A DNA stretch of 64,000 nucleotides from Leptasterias polaris (lineage: Eukaryota > Echinodermata > Asteroidea > Forcipulatida > Asteriidae). The stretch is from contig JAZGTN010000069.1 of the NCBI GenBank assembly GCA_037783415.1, positions 1,550,001 to 1,614,000 on the forward strand, given 5' to 3'. A program made the translations under genes and the position numbers. This document shows, piece by piece, positions 36,001 to 44,546 of this stretch. Under the pieces are notes generated by a model that was not told the origin of the DNA, did no database searches, and was given only the letters and a program-made list of their open reading frames with translations. Each line of letters starts with the position of its first letter. Within the stretch, counting starts at the first letter, position 1.

Positions 36001-39000
36001 AAATACGACTTTGAATTAGTTGCCAGAAATATACGTTCATTCGTCCGAAATATGCTTTCGTTCCCTTAATATACGCTCTCGTTCCTTCGCAATGAGATTT
36101 TGTTCCCCAAAATTCCTCTTTCGTTCCCTTAAGATAGCTAGCTTTTGTTCCCTTAAGATAGCTTTCGAAGCCCTGTAGTCCAATCACACAAATTTGTTAA
36201 ATTCCCTTGTGAGTGGCGACTATGAGAGGGGACGAGTTTGTTGTCAGGGGGCGACTTTGCTAGGGGCGACTTTGTAGTTGGTGACTTTGTACATGTGTTT
36301 TTTGAAATTGGCGACTTTGCTAGGGGGGTGAGTTGACTGGTTTCCGTGTCTGTTGTTTATACACACTTAATACACACAATCACTGTAGAACACATCGGGT
36401 TAAATGATTGGAGCGATCAGTAACTATTCACGGAAGGCATTATTTATTTTTATGAGGCAAAACACACATCTTAAACAATTATTATAATAATGAATTTTAA
36501 GATAAGTTTACTTTATTTCTTTAGTTACTAAATTAATGAAGGAGTTAACACCCACAAAACACACCCACAGATGTCTCAAGCGCAAGCATTCAGTACATTT
36601 ACAGTAACTAAAATTACTACTACCCTTAGATAAAATGGACTCGTCTTCATTATCGTCGCTACAGCAACCGTAATGTACACTGCGTTCGTACATGAATAAA
36701 TGAATATGAACCGCCGGCGGGTTTCACAAGTCGTTAATGACGAAGAAGAGTTGGCAGCCAGCAACTTCGCGCGAGAGCAGTGATCTCGCGAGAGCATTCT
36801 TTTACGCGACAGCACCAGATGCGACTCGACTCACACCGCGACCATCATTAACGACTTGTCAACAAGTCTAGGCAGTGGCTCCCCTGACAAGAAATTAGTG
36901 AGGGGTTGCATGGGGGAACTTGTTTTTCTGTTCCTTTTCTCTTTTAATACTAGGCTTCTTCCACTCTACTTTTTTTCTTTTGATTTTGAGTGGTACAAGA
37001 AAAAAGTTCTAGAGCTATTGTTATTCTTTTCTTTTCTATGTAGGTTGAATTACAACTTTAAAATGACAAGGGCAGTAACAAAAAGTAAGGGGCACCCTCT
37101 GTCATCCCCGATACGGTTAAGTAGGCCTGCAAAGATTTGGTGGAAATTGTTCTCCCTTAATCCACTTTTCTTTGTCAGAAGTATTTAAAGCACTTCTAGG
37201 GAGACATAACAAAAACAGAGAACGCATCTGAGCTCTCTCCAAAGTGTAGTGTTGATTCAGTAGGTTACAGGCATGAGAATCTTCCGGTTTAAACCGGAAT
37301 TCCGGTTTTTTCCCTTTCAAATTTGTGGTCTTCGAGTTCAATGTGAATTTGATATAAAATTTGGGGGTGAGTTGTTGGGGGTATACATTTGGATCTCGCT
37401 AATCCCTCTTCTTGGTCTTGGAGAAATTGTAAGTTTACACGCTTCCGTTCGTAATAAATTGCCGCCCGGCAGCGGCCGGCCCAATATGCGTTGATTTGTT
37501 TCTTCCATGTGCATGCAGTGCGTTCAATTGATATCTGTAGACTTCTTTCAGTCTTTCCCCGCTTCATTCATGGTACGGTTTGACCGTAATACATGTATGT
37601 TTACTGTTGCAGCAAAGGGACATTCGTGGAGACATTGAAAAGTCTACTGACAACAACACACGGTGTTTTGGATGCGCGCGCATCGTTATACTTTTTTTAC
37701 CAGTCGTCAGTACGAACCTTCATAGGCTTAAGTGCCGTTTCTTCGATACGTTTAATGTGTTTTACGGCTGGAGATATTTTTACGCATTGAACTATGACCT
37801 GGAAGAAACTTTTAGACAATGCATGAGTGTGCGACACACGTGTGTGGAGATTCGTTGACGTTTGACGTCTCACATTATTTTTCCAAAATGCTATGGTTTA
37901 TAAACTGTCGGAATCTTGGAGATACTAAAAGGTGTTTGAAGAACAAGTTTCAATGGCCAAAGGGGGGCAACACTTAACACAATTATTCACTATCACAGGT
38001 AAAAAATATCGCCCAAAAATAATTTTTTTTAACAAAAGCATGACTGCTCCGTTCATAATCATTCCTTTTCGTGGAAGTAAGTTTCGAATATCATTTTATT
38101 TTGAGCTTTTTTAAGACAATGTACGTCTAGCACTGTATTTTCCTCCTATTAACATGTCCTCGATCCCACAAATGGTCCCCAAAATGCCAGAGGGGTTCAT
38201 TGAGTGCGACGCTGACGCCTGGGTAAACTTGCCCAAATTCCGGACACGCAAAAATTTGGACTTTGCCCAAAATCCGGACATGCAATTTTTAGCGTACAAA
38301 TTTTTCCGGTTTTTTTATCATCGCATATTCTCATGCCTGAGGTTAAGACCGGCATCACACAGGCGCTGCATACTCAAGTAATGACCTACTAATTGTAATA
38401 GAATAAAACTGCACCACAACCTTCTCTAAACTTTACAAACAACATTTATAAACCAAAGGCAATGTTATATAAGGTATAACAAAGGCATTTTTCAACAGAA
38501 TGACACTAAAACCAATTAATTCCTCTTGATGACTGTTGATGAAATGTACATATCGGCAATTATTGACAAAGAGAAACATTGTTGATATGCAGCATGCTTG
38601 CCATGTGACAAATACAACGGCTGTTTGAGTATGCACACTCAAATATTTAGTCTCCGTGCAAACACATGGGCTTAGAAAAAATTTACTATCTAAACGGCCG
38701 TTGACTTATCAATAACGGAAGAGGCTGAGAGGTTTAGTGAAAATCTTTCGAAAACTGGTAGAAATCTAATTTTTGGGAAAGGCTATCATAGTTTATGGTA
38801 AGTTATGGTTAATTTGCAACAAGAAAAGTGATATTAGAATTAGTCCCTTATGTTGGTACCGGCAAGTGGGGCTGGCTCATGGACTAACATTGTTACTAAG
38901 ATTTGGTATGACAAAGTAGGCATCAAAGCTGGTCCATAATTCTCTTAAATTCTGTTATCATTTTCCTCTGAAGGTGATGAGAGCACTCAAGATTGTACAC

Positions 39001-39033
39001 CTTGCAAAGAACGGAGCTGTTAAGTTACTCTGA
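23959..39033 (+). CDS. SKA2: SKA2 kinetochore protein with C-terminal SKA1-like winged-helix region
   Basis: Seven exons: 23959-24060, 26750-26833, 28227-28406, 29539-29596, 30716-30819, 32121-32240 and 38974-39033, giving 235 residues with all junctions in frame (phases 0,0,0,1,0,0). An in-frame TGA at 23932 supports the start. Residues 28-60 (VDKVEVLFRKAESDLEYM and onward) match the start of vertebrate SKA2, and residues 1-122 are coiled-coil in character as in that family. Residues about 137-235 (EEFESVSPLVKGRVKLTD, then VMRALKIVHLAKNGAVKLL at the end) resemble the winged-helix microtubule-binding domain of SKA1. Human SKA2 is about 121 residues and ends after the coiled coil. The SKA complex links outer kinetochores to microtubules in mitosis. 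The exon 4 acceptor is the least certain junction. SKA1 itself is an alternative, but the N-terminus is clearly SKA2. Confidence 0.85.
24125..25428. mobile_element. hAT-like non-autonomous transposon with 8-bp target duplication
   Basis: The element proper is 24133-25420. Ends are CAGTGTTGTAG...CAACACTG, directly flanked by the 8-bp duplication TAGATTAT (24125-24132 and 25421-25428). CAG-starting ends and an 8-bp duplication fit the hAT superfamily. Both subterminal regions are arrays of the hexamer CGAGTC and its variants (about 24143-24245 and 25256-25410). No transposase. It sits in SKA2 intron 1 and contains a second transposon at 24559-24942. Confidence 0.9.
24551..24950. mobile_element. 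Nested MITE with its own 8-bp target duplication
   Basis: The element proper is 24559-24942 (384 bp). The inverted termini start CATAGAAATAGAACCCGGAG on both sides for about 29 bp, flanked by GGTAATAT at 24551-24558 and 24943-24950. It lies entirely within the hAT-like element at 24133-25420 and is therefore younger. Relatives are at 7862-9109 and 1786-2130. Confidence 0.9.
25600..26135. repeat. GTCACT/GTCAGT simple repeat, interrupted
   Basis: Imperfect tandem GTCACT-type hexamers occur at about 25600-25690 and resume at about 26020-26135. An inverted-repeat element sits between the two blocks. Confidence 0.7.
25691..26015. mobile_element. MITE inserted in a GTCACT microsatellite
   Basis: Outer words GACCATGGA and TCCATGGTC and inner words AAGGTTTATCGCG (25706-25718) and CGCGATAAACCTT (25968-25980) are inverted copies. 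About 325 bp, no coding capacity. The exact ends are approximate. Confidence 0.65.
26750..26833 (+). CDS. SKA2: SKA2 exon 2
   Basis: 28 codons between acceptor TGTTTAG and donor GTATTT, phase 0 at both ends. Encodes FRKAESDLEYMSRKLEDE, the most SKA2-like stretch in the protein. Confidence 0.88.
27273..27644 (-). mobile_element. TTAA-flanked MITE, family A (inverted copy)
   Basis: TTAA at both edges, termini AGGCACTG...CAGTGCCT. The interior is the reverse complement of 10729-11095. Located in SKA2 intron 2. Confidence 0.8.
27770..27828 (-). repeat. tRNA-like SINE head, shortened
   Basis: On the minus strand: GCTCAGTTGGTAGAGCAACG, then GGTTCAAATCCCTCTCTGAC. The anticodon arm is shortened, so it is not a working tRNA. 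Confidence 0.6.
28227..28406 (+). CDS. SKA2: SKA2 exon 3
   Basis: 60 codons between acceptor TTTCAACAG and donor GTAAGT, phase 0. Strongly heptad-like (LNPSEMMQRLQRVKKEYNSL and onward), corresponding to the second helix of the SKA2 coiled coil. Confidence 0.88.
28453..28604. mobile_element. 152-bp palindromic MITE
   Basis: CGATCCATTAAGCC at the left edge and GGCTTAATGGATCG at the right. Inversion continues inward for about 55 bp per arm (TTGACCAATCACA, CCGCGAAA). Located in SKA2 intron 3. Confidence 0.85.
28757..28905 (+). repeat. Dispersed repeat, GGCCTGGAATTT family
   Basis: Contains AGGCCTGAGATTTTACC, CATTTTGCAAAGGG and CAAGGCCAAGACCAGGGCAA. Third copy after 11385 and 19340. Confidence 0.65.
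29539..29596 (+). CDS. SKA2: SKA2 exon 4 (alternative acceptors)
   Basis: 58 nt from acceptor GATAATAG to donor CTCG|GTGAGC, encoding ISDSSEQEAAVEAVLGVRL plus one base. This junction set keeps the frame into exon 5. A second, pyrimidine-richer acceptor (ATTTCAG) 7 nt downstream would shift the frame to a TAA 14 codons later. A third AG at 29559 is in frame. Confidence 0.65.
29925..30440. repeat. 49-bp minisatellite
   Basis: The unit begins CTGCCTCAATCCTCCAAAAC and contains CCAATATGAGATGTGTAGG. Central copies (30183-30360) are almost identical at a 49-bp period; outer copies are diverged. Located in SKA2 intron 4. Confidence 0.9.
30491..30612 (+). repeat. tRNA-derived SINE
   Basis: Head TATAGCTCAGTTGGTTGAGC, B-box GGTTCAAATCC, 3' ACTCTAGT and linker TTTTTCTTTGTTCAACCC. 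Plus-strand member of the 61243 family, in SKA2 intron 4. Confidence 0.75.
30716..30819 (+). CDS. SKA2: SKA2 exon 5, start of winged-helix-like region
   Basis: 104 nt from acceptor TCTTCACAG to donor GTGAGT, entering in phase 1 and leaving in phase 0. Encodes ARNSGFTEISEEEFESV then SPLVKGRVKLTDVNT. The E-E-F-x-x-V-x-x-x-x-K-x-R pattern recalls the first helix of the SKA1 microtubule-binding domain. Confidence 0.8.
30866..31551. mobile_element. 686-bp inverted-repeat transposon
   Basis: Left ACACCCGGTTCAGACAGGTG and right, read inward, ACACCCGATTCAGACAGGCG; the similarity continues through GCTCCAGAG. Non-coding. Located in SKA2 intron 5, starting 46 bp after the exon. Confidence 0.8.
32121..32240 (+). 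CDS. SKA2: SKA2 exon 6
   Basis: 40 codons between acceptor TGTTTTCAG and donor GTGAGA, phase 0. Encodes VYRSLFEHFKVQRNTEPLT and onward to GLRITGATGEAKLK. Basic and helical, in the middle of the winged-helix-like region. Confidence 0.82.
32407..32428. repeat. Poly-C tract (22 C)
   Basis: Uninterrupted run of 22 C in SKA2 intron 6, following GGCAGTGGC..CCCCCTGCTCAAACCC. The plus strand is C, so transcribed RNA would be C-rich. Confidence 0.95.
35570..36170. repeat. Degenerate ~24-bp minisatellite with 131-bp higher-order repeat
   Basis: Variants of GAAATACGATTTTGTTCCCT repeat through the block. CACCGAAAGGAGATTTCTTT recurs at a 131-bp offset (35823 and 35954), with about 130 bp of matching text. 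On the minus strand the array stays open, giving a repetitive KGTKA-type peptide, which is a repeat artefact. Inside the MULE-like element. Confidence 0.85.
36215..36325. repeat. GGCGACTTTG short tandem array
   Basis: Five or so variants of GGGGCGACTTTGCTAG, directly after the 24-bp array and within the same transposon. Confidence 0.75.
38974..39033 (+). CDS. SKA2: SKA2 exon 7, terminal exon
   Basis: 19 codons plus TGA, after acceptor TTTTCCTCTGAAG. Encodes VMRALKIVHLAKNGAVKLL, aligning with the final helix and wing of the SKA1 domain. It is 6.7 kb from exon 6, across the transposon cluster. Confidence 0.75.
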   Translation: MMRALKIVHLAKNGAVKLL

Positions 39034-39238
39034 GTAAGTTTGCCACTTCCAAGGATTTTTTCATCCTTACTTTCATCATTACTTGATTGATGAGGCCCAG
39101 GGCTAGTTGTCTGCATGATGATAAAGCTAAATGACATATTAAATATAATGTGGTTTTTGCCCTTACACTGATGTGTGTAAAGCACTTGATACTTGGTACT
39201 TTCCCGAGTACTGTGAAAAAAAAATCCACAGGCAAATC

Positions 39239-39309
39239 ACTCGGGTGGGATTCAAACCCATGACCTTTGCATTGCTAGAGCAGATGTCTTACCACTAGAC
39301 CACCGATGG
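39239..39309 (-). repeat. tRNA-derived repeat, second type
   Basis: Minus strand: TCGGTGGTCTAGTGGTAAGA (A-box) and GGTTTGAATCCCACCCGAGT (B-box and acceptor side). It differs from the 61243 family. The anticodon arm is irregular and no 3' acceptor pairing was confirmed. Confidence 0.6.
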
Positions 39310-39509
39310 CGAGAGGCAGTTTGAATCCTTAGCAGCGGGTACCGCAACAGCTATGAAATGACATTGACTATGAATTTAAAACAATAGTCTTCTGTGTTTT
39401 TACTATTAGAAATTGTCTTCGTTAATATTGCAATTTGTATCATATCTTTCCTCTTTTTAAGATCAATCTTCACATTTGCTTCCGTAAATTCATGAATGCA
39501 TTAATTTTC

Positions 39510-39515
39510 AATAAA
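39510..39515 (+). promoter_or_regulatory. Candidate poly(A) signal for SKA2
   Basis: AATAAA 477 nt after the SKA2 stop; it would give a 3' UTR of about 500 nt containing the tRNA-like repeat. Confidence 0.35.
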
Positions 39516-42252
39516 AACAGGTAAATTTTGATAGATTTGTATTATGTGCTATGTACGAAAGAGTTTGGTTTGTTGCTCGTCAACGTATTTGTTTTTACTT
39601 TTTAAAACACATCAACAATGTCGCCATCTTGCTGTTCTCATTTCCATGGCGTAACCTTAACACTTCGGGTAACGATTTATTGTCAGTCTGTTTTATGGGA
39701 ACTGGTGAATCATGCATCTGATTCTATCGTCCATTTCGTAGAAAGATCATGTAAAGTAAATCATACCTTTTAAAGGCTTTCGATGTGGCCCGGTCGCTGC
39801 AGTGCGCTGATCGTTTTTCGCGTTAGATGTACGCCATCCGAGGTGCCACGCGAGCATTGACAAAAGGCTAGCAAGATAACTCATCTTTTGTGTAAAGTAT
39901 GTGACTGCTTCCAATTAAACTATAATTTCTCTTTCATAAACTGATTACAGTGTTGCAATTTTTGCACCGGGAAGCATTTTTCTGTTCAAGAATCAAATAT
40001 AGGTAAATTGAAGGTGATATTTAAAAATTAAATAACACATTACGTGTAGAAATATGGAAAGCAATAATGGAAACAAGTGTGTAGAATCTTGCCATTCTAG
40101 AGCGGATGTATTTTTTCCTCAAGACCACCTAGCTTAGTTGTCACGTTTTAGTGAAAGCAACGGGACAATTTTTTTTCTCTAGGAATATTAATAATGCATT
40201 CTCATAAAATACCGTCACTTTTTTCACATCACTGTATACTCATTACCTAACATGTAATAGTTTCGTGTGAATTAGATGTGCCTTTTTGCGTTTTCACGAA
40301 GTGACGAATCATGATTCGCCACTTTATTCTGTAAAATACATAGTGCTGGCATGGCATGGTGCCAAACACGCTTGGCATGACTGTTACGTTTTCATGAAGT
40401 GATAAATCTGTTGCCCTACTTAACGTCAGCAATTTCACGAAGTTGCAAATGCATAATTTGGGGTTGAAGAAAAATCCAAGCGCTTTCAGTGGAAAGCTTC
40501 TTTGTATCATTTTGTAACATTTATTCGACAAAAATCTGGTTTGAAGTGTCGAACTTCGAATTCACGCCGACGACTGTTTTACGCAAAGCGTTAAATCAGA
40601 ATTTAAGTGCTTGTTACTTTGCGCGAAAACAGACTGTGTGTCATGTGGATTTTACGTGATGTTACATGGCGTCGCCGGGACATTGACGTCCTAGTTTCGC
40701 ACGGTTTGGGTACCGTACTCCTGCTAAAAGCAGCAGCTTGCTTGAGTTTTTATGCGTGTACGTCAAGGATCACGACGATCTCCTTTTTATTGCATGTTCT
40801 TTATGGTCAACCGTGAAGCGAAAATTAAGGTCAGCTTTTAATAAAATATATATAAATATATATTTTTTCAATCCATATTCAATGGGTGAAACTTATTAAA
40901 GTATCACAATATATAAGCTTTTTTCAAAAACAATTGCCACAATAAACGCTGTAGCTGCCCGGAAGTCCAGATTCTCGCAAAAGCTCGTACGCTCGCGATG
41001 TCAACTCGGACAGATGTGGTGTTCCATTTATTCGTATGTTATATAATAGACCTGAGTGTGCTATAAATAACTTGAATTCCCTTCAAGCTGAATTGCTGTC
41101 AATTTTATCATTAAGTTGCTTCTCCCCCTCTTGCTCACCGTAAAAAGAGGCTTCGCATCACGGTCGGAGAATTATAAAAGGATTGTGAAACATTCTGAAA
41201 CACTTTGTAGGCCTACGGGCTGTAGCGTGGTTGCTCATGCATATTTTTCCTCTTTTAAATTCTCCACACAAAACATGAAATTATCATCAAATATTATACC
41301 TTGCATCGCAATGGATGGTGATTGTAGTCGCAAAAGCCCACTGTAAAAATGCCAACAAGATAGGTAAAATGCCATCCAACTTAAAAGTCTCTCCCAGCAA
41401 AGTTGTTGGCTCACTATAAAGACAAAGTCAGTTTTGATAAGTATCAATCGATTGGTATAGTCTGCTTAGAGCTAGAACTGATCACCAGAAAAACACTATA
41501 TTTCCGTCTATTTTTGTTTATTTGCAATGATCAAATCACTATGTTTATGAGCGTTCACAAAAACCATGACAAGACATCAATCGTTTAGTGTCGTTACTTT
41601 TCTTGTATTAATTAAATTCACAATAAAGTGCGCCACCAAGTGTTGGTCCATCGGTGGTCATTTTCAAAGTATGCAGTTGTTGACACAGTAATCACAATGC
41701 ACGATCGTTTAATCGTGCTGATTTTGTTGTGAGCCTCGCCTTTCTATACCCACACGACCAGGGAGAAATCAAACAAATTAAGTTTAATTTTCGAAGGCAA
41801 AAGGTTGTTTTCGACGACGCTGTGAAACTTTTCACAATGATGTACTTTTTGGAGTATAGTTTGGAATGTGTGCAGTGTAGTGTGTGTGTACACACACAGT
41901 ATTATGGCATGCATGGACAAAGGTACATCTGGCAGGTTCTGAAGACCGGTATATGTCGTTATTCACGAGCCTGTGGCGTCATGTTTTTGCTAGATATGAA
42001 GTAACTAATACCCCTTCATTTCAAAATATTGGTGTTGCAATCAAAATGCCGATTTTCTTTCACAAGTGCATTCATTTGAAACAAATAAATAAATAAATAC
42101 AAATTAAAGGGCACTCGGCTATGAACGTTGTATCTTTAACAAACCGCGAGCAGTGGCTTCACGATACCCCACCTGACTTTAAAATAGAGAAACGCAGGGA
42201 TATTCTACGAGAGATCGTGTTCCATGTTACCAAATCTATCTTCTCTCGGCAG
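39516..42252. other. Intergenic DNA, nothing recognised
   Basis: Short open frames only. I looked for a first-exon partner of the GPCR pseudogene (TM1-TM5 motifs) and saw none. Confidence 0.4.
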
Positions 42253-42598
42253 ATGCTGTAACTACATAGAAGCATAGAGAAAGGACCACGGATCCTTTCT
42301 CTATGATAGAAGTAAACCGCGGCAGGTCCAGGTTTCCAGAGAACCGGCGAACCTTCTTTTTTAGTCATCACGTAAGCTCCCTGTTTGGGAGAAAATCAGA
42401 CTATGTTCTTCTTCTACATGTCGATCTCGATTTCACACAACTCTCCATGCAGGCGTTTTGGAGGGCGTCATAGATCCCTGCCTCAATCCCATCATCTACG
42501 CGGTCAGCAGAAATAAACTGTTTCGCAAACTTAGTGCTGATTCGAGGAGGTTGCGTTCTGCCGCAAGGGTGGGGACAACAGGGTGGTTCCGGAGCTGA
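42253..42598 (+). pseudogene. Broken second exon of a rhodopsin-class GPCR
   Basis: Aligns with the intact GPCR exon at 51120-51469. Both start ATGCTGTA right after an AG acceptor, continue with GTAAAC.G.GGCAGGT.CAGG, and end with a TM7 block. Here a roughly 50-bp insertion (42261-42311) containing a 13-bp hairpin (CATAGAGAAAGGA at 42273-42285, inverted at 42293-42305) interrupts the start. Further indels and stops break TM6 and the third loop. The last frame still reads CLNPIIYAVSRNKLFRK, the NPxxY end of TM7, and stops at 42596-42598. The shared intron boundary shows DNA-level duplication, not retroposition. No first exon was found nearby. Confidence 0.85.
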
Positions 42599-43332
42599 AC
42601 AGTGATAGTGATCACAGTGGCAACTTTTGATTGGACTGTTTTGCGTATGGAGGGAGCGTATGTATTGCCGTTTCCAAACGTATACACTGCGCCCATTTAC
42701 CAAGAACCTAAATATTAACCGATTCTCTCCCTTGACTCCATCCACATTGAAGCAGAGCAGAGTATGAGCCTTGTGAGCGGAGTGCATACGGAGTGACGTT
42801 GAATAACTATGTGCCACACACTGTAGACAGCATAAGGTGGCATGATTTTCATAATTTGACATGCCCTAAGGAATACACGTTTGTGTTGGTTTAACTTTAT
42901 CAGTGAAGTTGTCAAGAACTTACCTTTTAAGGTCTCAGTTCGCTGGTTGTATATATATATGTAGAGACACGGGAAGGAGGCCGGTCCTCTATTTAAAAAG
43001 GACGAGGATTCACCAAGAGAATACAATAAAAGCAACAAATTCTATAGATGACGTAAATTATAAAATAATCTCCTGTACTGATTTTAATCTTTCAATGCTA
43101 TACAGCACATCGAGTACAAAATAGCATATCATACAAATGCACAGTCACTTATGTACAGCTAAAGGGCAAAAGGTCAGCACAACACGAGGCTGGCTACACA
43201 CACAAGTTTACAATATAAACCGATTGAAACAGCCCTATAAATCACAATATTTCTCTAATCAAAATATAATTTAATACAAAGTGATACTCACAGAGAGTTC
43301 TAAGACATTATCCCTCCCAGGTAAATAGTATG

Positions 43333-43356
43333 TGGAGCATGGCCAGAGCCATGCTC
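43333..43356. other. 10-bp perfect palindrome
   Basis: GGAGCATGGC, four bases, GCCATGCTCC. Isolated; no wider element seen. Confidence 0.6.
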
Positions 43357-43914
43357 CCCACAAAATGGAGAGAAATACAGAGCGAAAATAATGTGCTCTC
43401 TCGTGCTAAAGCTACCAAAGGAAAAGAGAGTGGGTCTACAGGTCGCGACCCCAAAGTAAACTTTTTATAATCATCAACACTGAGGGCGCACTTGGGCTCC
43501 CTACATATATAATATATAAAAACGTATTTAGTTTTAAATAAATAATTTCAGGTTTGGTTATAAAACATACGCTACAGTTATTCCTACCAAATTCTTAAAA
43601 ATGTTGTGATGGGCCTACTCAAGATTAAAAACAAAATTGATGTTAGTTTTTGCAAGCAGCAAAAGAAAGGTCTCTTCGTTGTAATACATGTTTGAACGAC
43701 AGTAGGGAAAATGATTATAGAAAAACTTAGAAATGCGCTGCTAGTACGGGCTGATATTGAACGCTGATTATGGTTATTTTCCTTGACCTATTGACCCCGA
43801 TCACCGTCGGCTAGTGGATATAATTTCTTATTTTTCTGTTCCAGTTTAAATGTGTGGCTCAATCGTAACATTAACTATAAATTATTGATATTTTGGGGTT
43901 GAACAAAAACAAAT

Positions 43915-43985
43915 TGACTAGTAGAGCGAGATTTGAACCAACGTCCTCCGGTTTAACGTGCTCTACAAACCGAGCTATCTAGCCC
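43915..43985 (-). repeat. tRNA-derived SINE head
   Basis: Minus strand: GGGCTAGATAGCTCGGTTTG, then GGTTCAAATCTCGCTCTACT. Bases are missing from the D and anticodon arms compared with 61613. The linker TTTGTTTTTGTTCAACCCC follows. Confidence 0.7.
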
Positions 43986-44069
43986 TTTCTTGGTGGTCCC
44001 CCTATTTTGTCTTTGCCTTTGGTAAGTATTAATGTGTATATTTATAATTTGAGTTGCAAAAATAAACGG

Positions 44070-44123
44070 GAATTTAAGCTGCTCTTCGAATTTAAGCTGC
44101 TCTTCGAATTTAAGCTGCTCTTC
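44070..44123. repeat. 18-bp tandem repeat, exactly three copies
   Basis: GAATTTAAGCTGCTCTTC three times with no differences, which implies recent expansion. Confidence 0.95.
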
Positions 44124-44546
44124 GTTTTACTTTTCACTACAATTTTTTATTTCTGTGTATTATTATAATAATATTTTCAATTCTTTTAAATGAGCAAGGT
44201 CTGGGAGGGCACCTCTTTTTTGATGAAATTTTTTGACTTTTGCCTTTCCCTTGACGGCCTCTGCTCGTATATTGTATTGTCCAAAGAATAAATAAAAAAC
44301 ATTTAAAAAAATGGATACAAAAATAATTATTAGGCTTGTGTCATACGTATAAGAAATGTCATTATTGGCCTGCCTTGGCATTGGTGTTGATGTGTAATTT
44401 AAAATACACGGGACACAACAAAGGTCGTCGTGGCTAATAGAAAAAAGAGCTTCGAAGCCGGGAAACTCGTGCGTGTAATGAGAAAGCACGCTTCAAGGTT
44501 AACCTGTTATATTGTGATGTTTACCTTGCGATAGTTATCAACCATT

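Larger units (their letters stand above)
34543..36879. mobile_element. MULE-like transposon with 9-bp target duplication
   Basis: The element proper is 34552-36870 (2319 bp). The terminal inverted repeats are about 150 bp (34552-34698 and 36708-36870); they match best at the outer end (TAGACTTGTGGACAAGTCGT) and the inner end (CGACTTGTGAAACCCGC), with a diverged GC-rich middle. Flanks are the 9-bp duplication GGCAGTGGC (34543-34551 and 36871-36879). Long TIRs with a 9-bp duplication are typical of Mutator-like elements. No transposase frame; the interior holds minisatellites. Confidence 0.85.
33531..38886. mobile_element. 5.4-kb structure bounded by ~300-bp inverted repeats
   Basis: 33531-33823 and the reverse complement of 38617-38886 align over nearly their whole length (TAGTCCATGAGCCAG outermost; CAGCCTCTTCCGTTATTGA and AAGTCAACGGCCGTTTAGAT inside). 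Either a long-TIR element or two inverted copies of one repeat. No target duplication found. The interior contains the MULE-like element and no transposon protein gene. Located in SKA2 intron 6. Confidence 0.7.

Noticed and set aside
35906..36187. Repetitive minus-strand peptide with KGTKA motifs
   Set aside because: Translation of the 24-bp minisatellite; no start context, no non-repeat domain.
42401..42862. 153-codon minus-strand open frame
   Set aside because: Runs antisense to the GPCR pseudogene exon, which explains its open character.
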